Source: Lachnospiraceae bacterium | Lineage (GTDB): Bacteria > Bacillota > Clostridia > Lachnospirales > Lachnospiraceae | Direction: 5' to 3' | DNA length: 64,000 bases | Assembly (NCBI GenBank): GCA_022769625.1 | Contig: JALEJP010000022.1 | Location: 62,001 to 126,000 of the forward strand | Part shown: positions 1-8,352 of the stretch, piece by piece | Position numbering within the stretch: the first letter of the stretch is position 1 | Layout of the letters: each line of letters opens with the position of its first letter | Made by a program: the position numbers and the translations under genes | The notes under the pieces: model-generated | Seen by the model: only the letters and a program-made list of their open reading frames with translations | Databases searched by the model: none | What the model was told of the DNA's origin: nothing

Positions 1-589
1 TGCTTCCGGCATCCGCCATCATACGAATTTCTTCCTCGCTGACTTCCTCTTCCTCCGCATTCGGATCCACTCCGAAAAGACGCAGGATCCCATTGGTGGA
101 TACCGTAAGAAGCCACACGACCGGTTTAAACAGCGCAGCCACAAACCCAAGCATGCCGGCAAGCGACAGGGAAATTTTCTCTGTCTGCTTCATAGCCAGA
201 CGCTTTGGCACCAACTCACCGAACACCAGGGTAAAATAGGATAAAACAAGGGTAATGAGCACAAGGGAAATCGTATGCAGCGTGGAAGCGGAAACCGGCA
301 CACCGGCTGCCAGAAGTCCGTCAACCAGAAGTTTGGAAAAGCTGTCCGCTGCAAATGCACTGGCCAGAAAACCGGCCAGAGTAATGGCTACCTGAATCGT
401 GGCAAGAAATTTTGCAGGCTGTTCCGTCAGTTTTGCCAGTCTGACCGCTTTCTTGTTTCCCTGCTCTTTCAGTTGTTCAAGCCTCGAAGGGCTCATGGAG
501 ATCACCGCAATCTCCGCACAGGCAAATATCGCATTCAGAGCAATCAACAACACCTGCAAAAGTAATTGCCCTGCCAATGAATTTTCCAA
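1..589 (-). CDS. CNNM/CorC-type (hemolysin family) DUF21 membrane protein, C-terminus cut by window edge
   Basis: Reading the minus strand from a TTG at 587-589 gives an open frame of 196 codons that runs off the window. The start is set by an in-frame TAG nine bases upstream and by AGGAGG at 600-605. The protein opens with a hydrophobic helix (LLLQVLLIALNAIFACAE), then ISMSPSRLEQLKEQGNKKA, AITLAGFLASAFAA and VFGELVPKRLAMK. This is the DUF21 transmembrane domain of the CorC/CNNM family, thought to export Mg2+ or other divalent cations. An acidic stretch (EEEEVSEEEI) marks the junction to the CBS and CorC_HlyC domains, which lie outside the window. Family assignment is firm; the ion transported is not known. 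Confidence 0.85.
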   Translation of the reverse strand, partial: MENSLAGQLLLQVLLIALNAIFACAEIAVISMSPSRLEQLKEQGNKKAVRLAKLTEQPAKFLATIQVAITLAGFLASAFAADSFSKLLVDGLLAAGVPVSASTLHTISLVLITLVLSYFTLVFGELVPKRLAMKQTEKISLSLAGMLGFVAALFKPVVWLLTVSTNGILRLFGVDPNAEEEEVSEEEIRMMADAGS

Positions 590-955
590 AACAATCTATC
601 CTCCTGAATTTTGACTCAACAGTTACAAAACATCCATCTCTTTCGGATTCATCACAAAACCGGCGGTCAAATTTCCAGCCGGGCAAGAAGGATGGACATT
701 TTTCTCGCTGACACAACAAAAAGACATCCCTGCCATCCTTTCAAAAAAGAATGCAGGTATGCCGCATATCTGTCATTTCTGTTTTCTGTTATCCTCTTAC
801 AGCACATTCGACTATCACAATCGTCGTCCATTGCTTTTTCTTTTCTCCTTTAATTATCGTGCAGCCTGAAGGCTGCCGGTATGCAGATCCTCTCATCTGC
901 TTTTGAACACTGCATATCTGCAGTTCATTATACGCAGATGAGTGGTATTTGTCAA
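590..955. other. Non-coding gap with nested hairpins between nspC and the CNNM gene
   Basis: No convincing gene. Positions 861-876 (GCAGCC-tgaa-GGCTGC), 883-900 (GCAGAT-cctctc-ATCTGC) and 906-943 are self-complementary; the last contains ACTGCA-tatc-TGCAGT enclosed by CATCTGC/GCAGATG. Read on minus they follow the nspC stop and could end that transcript or form a leader for the CNNM gene. None has a good U-run, so a plain terminator is not clear. No known riboswitch motif was recognised. Confidence 0.5.
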
Positions 956-2086
956 TCAGGAAAGTCTTCCTTTAAAATCTTCGTAGGAAAACGTTCGGAT
1001 TCGTCTGCAGCATCCCGTCCTATCCCGATAGACAATGGATGGCAGCGGCATTCCGTTAAATGTGTTTGTTTTCACCATCGTATAAAGTGCCATATCCTCA
1101 AAAATCAGACGGCTTCCCTCCTGCAGCGGCTGGTCAAAAGAATAATCTCCGATCACATCTCCCGCAAGACAGGTTGGTCCTGCCAGCCGATAAGTATATT
1201 TCTTTTCTTTTGGCTTTCCTGAATCCATCAGAGGCGGACGATAGGGCATTTCCAGTACATCCGGCATATGGCAGGCAGCCGAAGCATCCAGAATCGCAAT
1301 GTTGATCCCGTTTTTTACCACATCCAGCACACGAGTGACGAGATAACCCGCATTCAGGACAACTGCTTCCCCGGGCTCAAGATAAACCTGTACATCATAG
1401 GCGGTCCGGAAATACTTCAGAATGCGCACCAGTCTTTCGATATCGTAATCCTCCCGGGTGATGTGATGTCCTCCACCAAAATTTACCCATTGCATGCCGG
1501 ACAGATATTCTCCAAACTTTTCCTCAAAAACTTTTGCTGTCTTTTCAAGCGCATCGGAATTCTGTTCACACAGCGTATGAAAATGCAGACTGGAAAGCAG
1601 AGGAAGAATATCCTCATCAAAACTCTCCAGAGTTGTTCCAAGCCTGGATCCCCGGGCACAGGGATCATAAATAGCGTGGCCTTCCTGTGTAGAACACTCC
1701 GGATTGATGCGAAGTCCCGCTGATTTTCCGGCAGCGATTACTTTTCCTGCATAATGCTTTACTTGTTTTGGAGAATTGAACACAAAATGATCCGCATATT
1801 TCAGCAGCTCATCCAGATCCTCTTCCCGGTAAGCAGGAGAAAACACATGTGTTTCTTTCCCGAATTCCTCATAGCCCAGTCTGGCTTCATAGACACCGCT
1901 TGCAGCAGTACCATCCAGATATTCCCGAAGCAGAGGGTAGACCGAAAACATGGAAAATGCCTTTTGCGCCAGAAGGATCCTGCATCCGCTTTCATCGGCT
2001 ACCTGTTTTAAGATTTCCAGGTTTTTTATCAGTCGCGCCTCGTCCACCACAAAGAAAGGTGTGCGGATTTCCATTTTCTCTTTCAT
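956..2086 (-). CDS. nspC: Carboxynorspermidine/carboxyspermidine decarboxylase
   Basis: PLP-dependent decarboxylase that makes spermidine or norspermidine from its carboxylated precursor, the last step of the carboxyspermidine route; cytoplasmic. It is an alanine-racemase-fold (fold III) enzyme of 376 residues, normal for NspC. Visible features are the PLP lysine in LLAQKAFSMF (about K42), the glycine-rich GGGHHITREDYD, the phosphate-binding EPGEAV and the C-terminal CLAGD motif carrying the catalytic Cys/Asp. Its ATG overlaps the TGA of the upstream broken decarboxylase gene (ATGA), showing one operon. The gene looks intact, yet the dehydrogenase that should supply its substrate is missing here except for a fused tail, so its activity may be stranded unless that enzyme exists elsewhere. 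Confidence 0.93.
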   Translation of the reverse strand: MKEKMEIRTPFFVVDEARLIKNLEILKQVADESGCRILLAQKAFSMFSVYPLLREYLDGTAASGVYEARLGYEEFGKETHVFSPAYREEDLDELLKYADHFVFNSPKQVKHYAGKVIAAGKSAGLRINPECSTQEGHAIYDPCARGSRLGTTLESFDEDILPLLSSLHFHTLCEQNSDALEKTAKVFEEKFGEYLSGMQWVNFGGGHHITREDYDIERLVRILKYFRTAYDVQVYLEPGEAVVLNAGYLVTRVLDVVKNGINIAILDASAACHMPDVLEMPYRPPLMDSGKPKEKKYTYRLAGPTCLAGDVIGDYSFDQPLQEGSRLIFEDMALYTMVKTNTFNGMPLPSIVYRDRTGCCRRIRTFSYEDFKGRLS

Positions 2087-3276
2087 CAGTCAACCATCTC
2101 CGGATTTTCCCGCACCTGCCAGGGAAGCCCCCATTGATTTAACGCTTCCATATAAGGATCGGGGTCAAACTCCTCCACCGTCCACACACCCGGCCGGTTC
2201 CATTTTCCTGTCAGATCTCCGAATTCAATCTGAATATTGTACTCGTCCCTCAAAAGATCATAAACTTCAATGCCTGCCAGACCAATTTCCAGGGTATGGA
2301 CTGACAGCTTGGTCACATCAAAATCATGTACACTGTCTCCGTTGATAAGCTCTTTTGAAAAGGCATCATATCCTCCGATTGCATTAATTTCTTTTCTGGC
2401 ATATTCTGCCATCTTCATCACCCTGGCAAAAGATTCCTTTCCCCGAAGTGCCAGATTTCTCCTTGAAATGTCAAGACTGGAAAGCAGCAGGTAGGAACCA
2501 CTTGTGGTCTGGGTCAGATTAATGATTTGCCGGATATATCCCTGTGACATCCGCTTTCCGGCAAGCAGCAGGGAGCTCTGAGTCAGGCTTCCACCAGACT
2601 TATGCATGGAAACAGCCGCCATATCTGCCCCGGCTGCCATGGCAGAAACCGGAAGCCCTTCCCCGAAATAAAAATGTGTACCGTGAGCTTCATCTGCCAG
2701 ACAAAGCATCCCATGTTCATGGGCAAGCCTTGCGATAGAACGGATATCGGAACAGATACCGTACTAAGTAGGATTGTTCACAAGTACTGCCTTGGCATCC
2801 GGATTCTCTTCGATTGCCCGTCTCACATCTTCCGTCCGTATACCAAGCGGAATTCCCAGACGTTCATCACTTGCCGGATCCACATAAACCGGGATGGAAC
2901 CTCCAAGTACCATAGCTCCCATAACGCTCCGATGAACATTTCTTGGAAGAATGATTTTCTCTCCTTTCCTTACCGCTGAAAGAACCATGGCCTGTACCGC
3001 CGATGTGGTGCCTCCCACCATAAGAAATGCGTAGGCAGAGCCAAATGCCTCTGCCGCCAGCTCCTCTGCTTCGCGTATGACGGACACCGGATGGCACAGA
3101 TTGTCCAGCGGTTTCATGGAATTGACATCCATGCGGACACACTGTTCTCCCAAAAGAGAAGTCAGTTCCGGATTGCCCCGTCCTCTTTTGTGTCCCGGCA
3201 CATCAAAAGGAACCACCCGCATTTTTTCGAATTTCTGCAGTGCTTCGTAGACTGGCGCTCTTTCCTGTGAAAGCAT
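2086..3276 (-). pseudogene. Broken Orn/Lys/Arg decarboxylase (SpeA-like, aspartate-aminotransferase fold) with amber codon and fused foreign tail
   Basis: Decarboxylase of the PLP fold-I Orn/Lys/Arg family, expected to make agmatine or a diamine. The N-terminal part (MLSQERAPVYEAL, VPFDVPGHKRGRGNPEL) ends at an in-frame TAG, 2764-2766, inside VNNPT*YGICSDI, where relatives carry a second tyrosine. Reading continues in the same frame with the PLP-lysine motif SMHKSGGSLTQSS (K near 2600) and breaks off family homology near 2210 after YNIQIEFGDL. The remaining 40 or so residues (TGKWNRPGVW..FDPDPYMEALN..GLPW) resemble the C-terminus of saccharopine-dehydrogenase-like carboxynorspermidine dehydrogenase. 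I infer a deletion joining two operon genes plus a nonsense mutation. Start chosen at the ATG at 3276 behind GGGAGG; an ATG at 3291 overlaps the speD stop. Confidence 0.85.
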
Positions 3277-3290
3277 TGTCCTCCCTCCCA

Positions 3291-3971
3291 TCAGTAAATA
3301 TTTCTTCCGCTGAATATTTCTATCATTTCTTTGCGGAGATTATCCATGATTTCGAGCCTGACCCGTGGCGGCAGCTCATATACATTAATATCCACCGCAT
3401 CGTAATGGCGCAGCGTATCCGGGTCAATATAGTCCTGAATCGAACGAACCGTGTGATCCATAAACAGCTTCCTGCCATCCACATCTCTCGTAAATCCTCT
3501 GACACGGTAATCCATACTGATAATATCCGAGTCGAAAGAACCAATCAGATAATCAAGCGTTGAGAGCGGTGTAATCTCACCGCAGGTTGCAACATCAATA
3601 TCCACACGAAAAGTAGCCAGACAGGTTTCCGGATGATATTCCGGATAAGTATGCACTGTCACATGGCTTTTATCCAGGTGAGCAACCTGTGTCTCGCCCG
3701 CCGGAATCATGGTTTCTTCTGCAATCAGCAATGTAACAGATGCGCCCTGGGGATCATAATCCTGTCTTGAAATATTCAGTACATTGGCACCTATCATATC
3801 AGTCAGATTCGTCAGGATTCTGGTCAGACGCTCTGCATTGTACTGTTCATCAATATATGCAATATAGTCTTTCTGTTCTCTTGCCGATTTCGCATAGCAC
3901 ACATCGTAAATATTAAAACTCAAAGCTTTAGTCAGGTTATTGAAGCCATAAAGCTTTCTTTTTTCACTCAT
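3291..3971 (-). CDS. speD: S-adenosylmethionine decarboxylase proenzyme
   Basis: Pyruvoyl enzyme that decarboxylates AdoMet to supply the aminopropyl group for spermidine. The 226-residue protein is the proteobacterial-type (class 1A) form. The self-cleavage site K101-S102 sits in [14 protein letters not shown], where the serine becomes the pyruvoyl group; [11 protein letters not shown] and [13 protein letters not shown] are further family blocks. The ribosome site GGGGGAGG precedes the ATG. It is first in the operon with the broken decarboxylase and nspC. AdoMet decarboxylase next to a carboxynorspermidine decarboxylase means the ancestral operon probably also carried an aminopropyltransferase, which is not found in this window. 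Confidence 0.93.
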   Translation of the reverse strand: MSEKRKLYGFNNLTKALSFNIYDVCYAKSAREQKDYIAYIDEQYNAERLTRILTNLTDMIGANVLNISRQDYDPQGASVTLLIAEETMIPAGETQVAHLDKSHVTVHTYPEYHPETCLATFRVDIDVATCGEITPLSTLDYLIGSFDSDIISMDYRVRGFTRDVDGRKLFMDHTVRSIQDYIDPDTLRHYDAVDINVYELPPRVRLEIMDNLRKEMIEIFSGRNIY

Positions 3972-4168
3972 CTCAGTCCTCCCCCCATAAAAATCTTTCC
4001 CTTAAGCCACATCTCAAAAGTCAGCAGTAATAATTCTCTTACTAAATATAGATAACCTCATTTTGTTTTATGTTCACCGATAAAATAATCACAGACTTTG
4101 AACAGGAAAATGTTGCACGCGTGAAGCTGTGCATCGTTTCCACAAAGTATTTTTATTGCATGATACCA

Positions 4169-4223
4169 GGGTCCCAAGGTCATGCTGTTCATGCTTGCAT
4201 GAAAAAGCATGACTTTGGAACCC
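4169..4223. repeat. Long imperfect inverted repeat (hairpin)
   Basis: GGGTCCCAAGGTCATGCT at 4169-4186 pairs with AGCATGACTTTGGAACCC at 4206-4223 with only two non-Watson-Crick positions; a second nested stem, TTCATG-cttg-CATGAA, fills the middle. The result is a near-continuous stem of about 24 pairs. It is not followed by a U-run on either strand, so it is not a simple terminator. Confidence 0.7.
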
Positions 4224-4390
4224 GCAAAACATGAGAAAGCAGCCATTTTTCGTAGAAAAATGAGCGGATTTCGAATGTATTCACGATTTCGTGAGCGTGA
4301 AACGCGGAGAAATCCGTAGGTATCAGGGGTTCAAAGACTTTTGACCCCAACATCATTACATAGGAAATTCAAAGAAATTTTTTATGTAAT

Positions 4391-4420
4391 AAAAAAGACA
4401 GTATGTATGCACATACTGCC
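4391..4420 (-). terminator. Intrinsic terminator, minus strand, with no obvious gene upstream
   Basis: CAGTATGT-atgc-ACATACTG is a perfect 8-bp stem; on the minus strand it is followed by TCTTTTTTATT. It would end transcripts entering from 4421-5030, where I can name no gene. Confidence 0.6.
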
Positions 4421-4938
4421 CGTAAAATCAATGTTGCTTTTCCTTTCGCACAAATATCAAATCTGTAAATAACAAAAAATCATGCGAAAATCCCATTCAA
4501 AGTCTATATAGCAAATACTTACTTTTACTACTCCTATTGACCTTTTACAAGTTGATGTGCACTTTTTGTGTATGGTTGTAAAGTAACCAACTTATAAAAT
4601 TGAGCTTTTAACTCAATCAATATGGCAATCCTTCCGCATTGACTCAAACGACTGCGTTCATCGCCTGTCGGCAGTTGACCCGGCTGTTCGTATGGCCTGA
4701 ACCTCTTCCGTGAAAAACGAAATCGGTGGTCAGAGAAAATATTTGCATGGAAACTCGAAATGTCATTGCCCCATGACTGAAAAAATTATATCTTACTTGC
4801 CAGAAATTGTCAACAACAGAAACTGCTGTCAGTAATTCTATCCGCCATGATACCTCTGTGACAAAATCCGGATAGACATACCATTTCATAAAATGTTTCA
4901 CATGAAACATCAATTCTTCTTTTTGATCCGTAATTTGA

Positions 4939-5031
4939 TGTCACCGTTTTGAATTGTCACACTTTTCGGTGACTTGGTGACAATGCATAAATGTCACCAA
5001 GTCACCATTTTGTCACCATGCGGTTTGTCAC
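4939..5031. repeat. Cluster of TGTCAC repeats with a perfect 15-bp inverted repeat
   Basis: TGTCAC occurs at 4939, 4955, 4992, 5011 and 5026, with GTCACC again at 5001. GGTGACTTGGTGACA (4968-4982) and TGTCACCAAGTCACC (4992-5006) are exact complements separated by nine bases. On minus this lies directly after the dihydrouridine synthase stop and could form a terminator or decay-protecting stem, but there is no U-run after it. Spaced repeats like this also resemble binding sites for a protein. Confidence 0.7.
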
Positions 5032-5997
5032 TTATTCAAGTCGAAAACCCGCATGCTCTCTCATCTTTCGACTTTCAAACAGCTCATTTACAACATCACG
5101 ATACCCGTTGAGCTTCTGCATTTTTCGTATCCTTTTCCCGAATTTTTCACTGTCCTCAAACATCCAGATGGCATAATACCAAAATTCTTTCATTTTAAAC
5201 AGAACATTTTTATCTCCATAAAACACCGCCTGATAATCGTCCATCAATCTGTCATGAAATGCGTGGAAGGTCTCCGGATCCATTTGACCCTTGCCATGTA
5301 TTTCTCCAATCAATCCCGGATTGGCAAGCAGCCCTCTGCCCATCATCACCCGATCCAGCTTCGGACAAATGCTTTTTATCTTTCGAAGGTCTTCCACACA
5401 GAAAATGTCACCGTTATAGCAGACGGGATTTTTGCTGAAGTTCCAGGCCATCTGGAAACATTCGATATCCGGTGTTCCATTATAATAATCCTTTTGAACT
5501 CTCGGATGAATGATCAGTTCCTCCAGTGGATATTTGTTGTATATGGAAATCAGTCTTTCAAACTCTCTCGGGCTGTCCTTTCCAATTCTTGTCTTAATGG
5601 ATATTTTCATAGAGAGAGCAGAAAAAATTTCATCCAGAAAGGACTCCAACTCCTCTGGCTTTGCAAGAAAACCAGATCCTCTTCCTTTTGAAACCACAGT
5701 GCGGGAAGGACATCCAAGATTCAAATTCACTTCCCGGTATCCCAACTCTTCCAGTGCCTTTGCGGTATGGATAAAATCCTCCGCATGCTTTGTCATAATC
5801 TGAGGAACCAGATACAGATTCCTGTTATGCTCCGGAAGAATGTCTGACATCTCCTTTGCCCCAAAACGTTTCCCGGTATTTGGTTTTGGAACAATAAAAG
5901 GGGAAAAATATTTATCTGCCGGATCAAAAAAATCCCGATGTGCATTTCTGAAAACATATCCGGTCACTCCCTCAAGAGGTGCAAAATAGCATTTCAT
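5032..5997 (-). CDS. tRNA-dihydrouridine synthase family protein
   Basis: FMN enzyme that reduces uridine to dihydrouridine in tRNA D-loops using NADPH; cytoplasmic. The 321-residue protein has the Dus TIM-barrel: start MKCYFAPLEGVTGYVFR, catalytic cysteine C96 in NLNLGCPS, the FMN-binding run SIKTRIG, IIHPRVQKDYYNG, VCYNGDI and VMMGRGLLANP. The C-terminal part is the helical tRNA-binding region. Its ATG overlaps the stop of the YkgJ-type gene upstream, so the two are co-translated. Whether it is DusB or another subclass cannot be judged without a tree, so no symbol is given. Confidence 0.93.
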   Translation of the reverse strand: MKCYFAPLEGVTGYVFRNAHRDFFDPADKYFSPFIVPKPNTGKRFGAKEMSDILPEHNRNLYLVPQIMTKHAEDFIHTAKALEELGYREVNLNLGCPSRTVVSKGRGSGFLAKPEELESFLDEIFSALSMKISIKTRIGKDSPREFERLISIYNKYPLEELIIHPRVQKDYYNGTPDIECFQMAWNFSKNPVCYNGDIFCVEDLRKIKSICPKLDRVMMGRGLLANPGLIGEIHGKGQMDPETFHAFHDRLMDDYQAVFYGDKNVLFKMKEFWYYAIWMFEDSEKFGKRIRKMQKLNGYRDVVNELFESRKMREHAGFRLE

Positions 5998-6650
5998 AAT
6001 CCCTTTGCCTCCTCAAGTCTTTCGTAAAACTGCTCATAAAAATCTCTTTCTTTCTCATACGGACGCATGTAAAACAGTTTCAGAATCCGCATCGTAACCT
6101 CACGTCTCGTTTCTTCTCTTCCATCTGCATCCAGAGCCTCGCCTGTTTCTTTTCGGTAATCATGCCAGTCCTGAATAAATGTTTCATGTCTTGCCAGATC
6201 CGGGATATCCAGCCATTTTTTTACTTTCACTTTCATGCGGTTTTTCTTTGCACACTCATGTACCTGCAGAAAATACCGAAAACCGTCTTCCTCATAAAAT
6301 CGTCCGAGTGGAAACAGTCTGCAGATATCCGGACGCATCCCATGTACCGAGCATCTTCCGCTCTGATTCAGAAAGACACATGCCTCATTCTCCCTTTTCA
6401 TTTTCAGATTGGGCAGAATCAATCCATCTGCAAGATTCAGCTCAATCCGGTCCACCAGAAGTTCCCCAAACGAACACCCCAGCCCCGTCTCAAGACGATA
6501 AAGATCAAGCGGTGTCAGCACAACCGACTCGCCCATCCCCCTGCAGCATGCCGAGCAGCCGTCGCAGCCCTGGCAATCCGCTTTGACCATATCATTCAAT
6601 CCATACAGTCTTCCATCTGAAATCTCATCCATACTAACCTGTCGTCTCAT
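5994..6650 (-). CDS. YkgJ-family cysteine cluster (putative Zn/Fe-binding) protein
   Basis: The 218-residue protein carries a dense N-terminal cluster, DCQGCDGCSACCRG (C26, C29, C32, C35, C36), followed by ACVFLNQSGRCSVHGMRP and ICRLFPLG, the pattern of the YkgJ/CxxCxxCC family of metal-binding proteins whose biochemical role is not settled. The ribosome site AGGAG six bases before the ATG at 6650 fixes the start. Its stop overlaps the dihydrouridine synthase start by four bases, suggesting linked function, perhaps in RNA modification; that link is inferred only from position. Confidence 0.85.
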   Translation of the reverse strand: MRRQVSMDEISDGRLYGLNDMVKADCQGCDGCSACCRGMGESVVLTPLDLYRLETGLGCSFGELLVDRIELNLADGLILPNLKMKRENEACVFLNQSGRCSVHGMRPDICRLFPLGRFYEEDGFRYFLQVHECAKKNRMKVKVKKWLDIPDLARHETFIQDWHDYRKETGEALDADGREETRREVTMRILKLFYMRPYEKERDFYEQFYERLEEAKGL

Positions 6651-6814
6651 TTTGTTCTCCTTTTTTCCTTCCCCGGCATCATACCAGGCAGACTGGATTC
6701 ATTATAACACACGCAAAAGCACAATATCCACCCAATAATTATCTTTCCTGCATTGACAGATTTCCACAATTCCTCTATGATGAATTTTAAAAGATGACAG
6801 ACAGGAGATTGATT

Positions 6815-7414
6815 ATGCAGACACTGAAAGAAACCGTATTATTATATTATCCGAAAAAACCAAAATATCTTCCCCGGCTGAAAGGAATCCTGGTACAGCT
6901 TGGTATCCGCATCCGTACCGTGGATCCTTCAAACGTCACACAAAAGGTGGGCTATCTCGCAAATCTTCCAGGCTACACAGAGGAATCTGTCACAGAGCCG
7001 CTTCCTTCCATACCGGAACCGGTCCTTGTGATGAGAAATTTTACCGGTTTCCGCATGGAGCAGCTATTTACCTCCATGCGCCGCGCAGGTATCCCATCCA
7101 TAGACCTGAAGGCCATTGTCACCGATACAAATGCAGATTGGAGTTTCTATGAGCTGTATACAGAAATCGAAAAAGAGCACGAGCAGATGCATGCGAAAAA
7201 AGCTGTTGTAATCCGCATTGAAGAACCAGACTTTGGGTGCGAAGGCCGCCCGGAGAATCAGCCTGTCGTGAATCGTGTATGTGTACACATGGACGATGGG
7301 ACAGAGGATATTTGGCTGGAAGCAGAGGACGACTATCTGATCCGTGAAAACATCGACGAGGGATGTGAAGTTCTGATCACGGAAAAAGGACGTATCTTAC
7401 CCATTCTCCAGTAA
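6815..7414 (+). CDS. DUF3783 domain protein
   Basis: Uncharacterised cytoplasmic protein of 199 residues. The central block PVLVMRNFTGFRMEQLFTS, then AGIPSIDLKAIVTDTN and WSFYELYTEIEKEHEQM, match what I know of the DUF3783 family. The last third (VVNRVCVHMDDGTEDIW to the end) looks like a small beta-rich domain. The ATG at 6815 follows AGGAG with an eight-base spacer; an in-frame ATG at 6794 has no ribosome site and is rejected. It is one of only three plus-strand genes and is followed after 62 bases by the deacetylase gene, probably co-transcribed. Function unknown. Confidence 0.75.
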   Translation: MQTLKETVLLYYPKKPKYLPRLKGILVQLGIRIRTVDPSNVTQKVGYLANLPGYTEESVTEPLPSIPEPVLVMRNFTGFRMEQLFTSMRRAGIPSIDLKAIVTDTNADWSFYELYTEIEKEHEQMHAKKAVVIRIEEPDFGCEGRPENQPVVNRVCVHMDDGTEDIWLEAEDDYLIRENIDEGCEVLITEKGRILPILQ

Positions 7415-7476
7415 AATGTAACATATTCTCCTTTCGCTGTTCATAAGAATTATAAAGAACATTTCAGGAGATTATC

Positions 7477-8292
7477 ATGTCCAGCTGGAATTTCAAAAAG
7501 GCGGCTCTCCCTGTCATTCTCCTTGCAGCCGCCTATTTTTCCGGTGCCGGTATCCATGCCCTTTTTGCTTCCCCCTCTTCCATAGAAACTACTTCTTCCG
7601 CAGAGGGAAACTGGGGTTTAAGCTTCCAGGAAGAAGGAAAACGCCCGGTGGGAAATGCTTCCTGTGAGGAGCTGAAGCAATATCAGGCTGCCTACGCAGA
7701 TGAAACAGAGGAAAAGGTGATTTACCTTACCTTTGATGCCGGATATGAAAACGGAAATCTGGCTCCTATCCTGGATGCGCTAAAGAAACACAATGCAGTA
7801 GGTACATTTTTTGTGGTAGGTAATTTTCTGGAGACCAGTCCTGAGCTTACAAAACGCATGGTAGAAGAAGGCCACATTGTAGCAAACCATACATACCATC
7901 ACCCGGATATGTCAAAAATTCAGTCAAAAGAAGCCTTCCAGAAGGAATTAAGTGATGTGGAAACACGTTTCCTGGAGATCACAGGCACTGAAATGGCGCA
8001 CTATTACCGCCCGCCCCAGGGAAAATACAGCATTGCCAACCTGGAAATGGCCAAAGAGCTTGGTTATAAAACCTTTTTCTGGAGTCTTGCCTACGTAGAC
8101 TGGCTGGAAGATCAACAACCCACAAAAGAAGAGGCTTTTTCCAAACTCCTTGCGCGCATACATCCGGGCGCAATCGTTCTGCTGCACAGCACATCGGCAA
8201 CAAACGCTTCTATCCTGGATGAATTGCTTACAAAATGGGAAGAAATGGGCTATCGCTTTGCTTCTCTTGATGATCTTGCAAAGAAACTGTAA
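7477..8292 (+). CDS. Polysaccharide deacetylase, PdaA-like (delta-lactam type)
   Basis: NodB-fold deacetylase expected to remove acetyl groups from peptidoglycan, in sporulating relatives for muramic-delta-lactam formation in spore cortex. 271 residues: an N-terminal membrane/signal helix (about 10-30), a short linker, then the NodB domain with YLTFDAGYENGN (D87), VANHTYHHPD (metal histidines H138 and H142) and YRPPQGKYS. The DAGYENGN form is typical of PdaA rather than chitin deacetylases. AGGAG precedes the ATG. A strong bidirectional terminator (8308-8346) separates it from queA. Location is probably outside the membrane. Confidence 0.88.
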   Translation: MSSWNFKKAALPVILLAAAYFSGAGIHALFASPSSIETTSSAEGNWGLSFQEEGKRPVGNASCEELKQYQAAYADETEEKVIYLTFDAGYENGNLAPILDALKKHNAVGTFFVVGNFLETSPELTKRMVEEGHIVANHTYHHPDMSKIQSKEAFQKELSDVETRFLEITGTEMAHYYRPPQGKYSIANLEMAKELGYKTFFWSLAYVDWLEDQQPTKEEAFSKLLARIHPGAIVLLHSTSATNASILDELLTKWEEMGYRFASLDDLAKKL

Positions 8293-8307
8293 CATCATCC
8301 GGACTGC

Positions 8308-8346
8308 AAAAACCCTCCGGAATTATCAGATCCCGGAGGGTTTTTT
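8308..8346. terminator. Bidirectional intrinsic terminator between deacetylase and queA
   Basis: CCCTCCGG (8313-8320) pairs with CCGGAGGG (8333-8340), flanked by A5 on the left and T6 on the right. It serves the plus-strand deacetylase gene and the convergent queA operon. Confidence 0.9.
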
Positions 8347-8352
8347 AACCTG

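Larger units (their letters stand above)
3972..5031. other. 1-kb non-coding stretch between speD and the dihydrouridine synthase gene
   Basis: No credible gene. The short frames at 4058-4246 and 4644-4913 (minus) lack ribosome sites, and one spans a large hairpin. The stretch holds at least four ordered structures: a 55-base imperfect inverted repeat (4169-4223), a shorter hairpin around GGGGTTCAAA/TTTTGACCCC (4326-4348), an intrinsic terminator on minus (4391-4420) and a block of TGTCAC repeats (4939-5031). It could be a dispersed intergenic repeat, the scar of a lost element, or the locus of an unrecognised RNA; 4421-4920 on minus would be the RNA body ending at the terminator. Confidence 0.55.

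Noticed and set aside
670..833. Possible 54-codon ORF on minus (MDDDCDSRMCCKR start) after AAAGGAG
   Set aside because: Ribosome spacer of about 13 bases is too long, composition is atypical, and it resembles no family.
4058..4246. 62-codon frame on minus
   Set aside because: Spans the 55-base hairpin, lacks a ribosome site; better explained as non-coding repeat.
4644..4913. 89-codon frame on minus in the non-coding gap
   Set aside because: No ribosome site; the pattern looks like repeated non-coding DNA often mis-called as protein, though this needs a database search.
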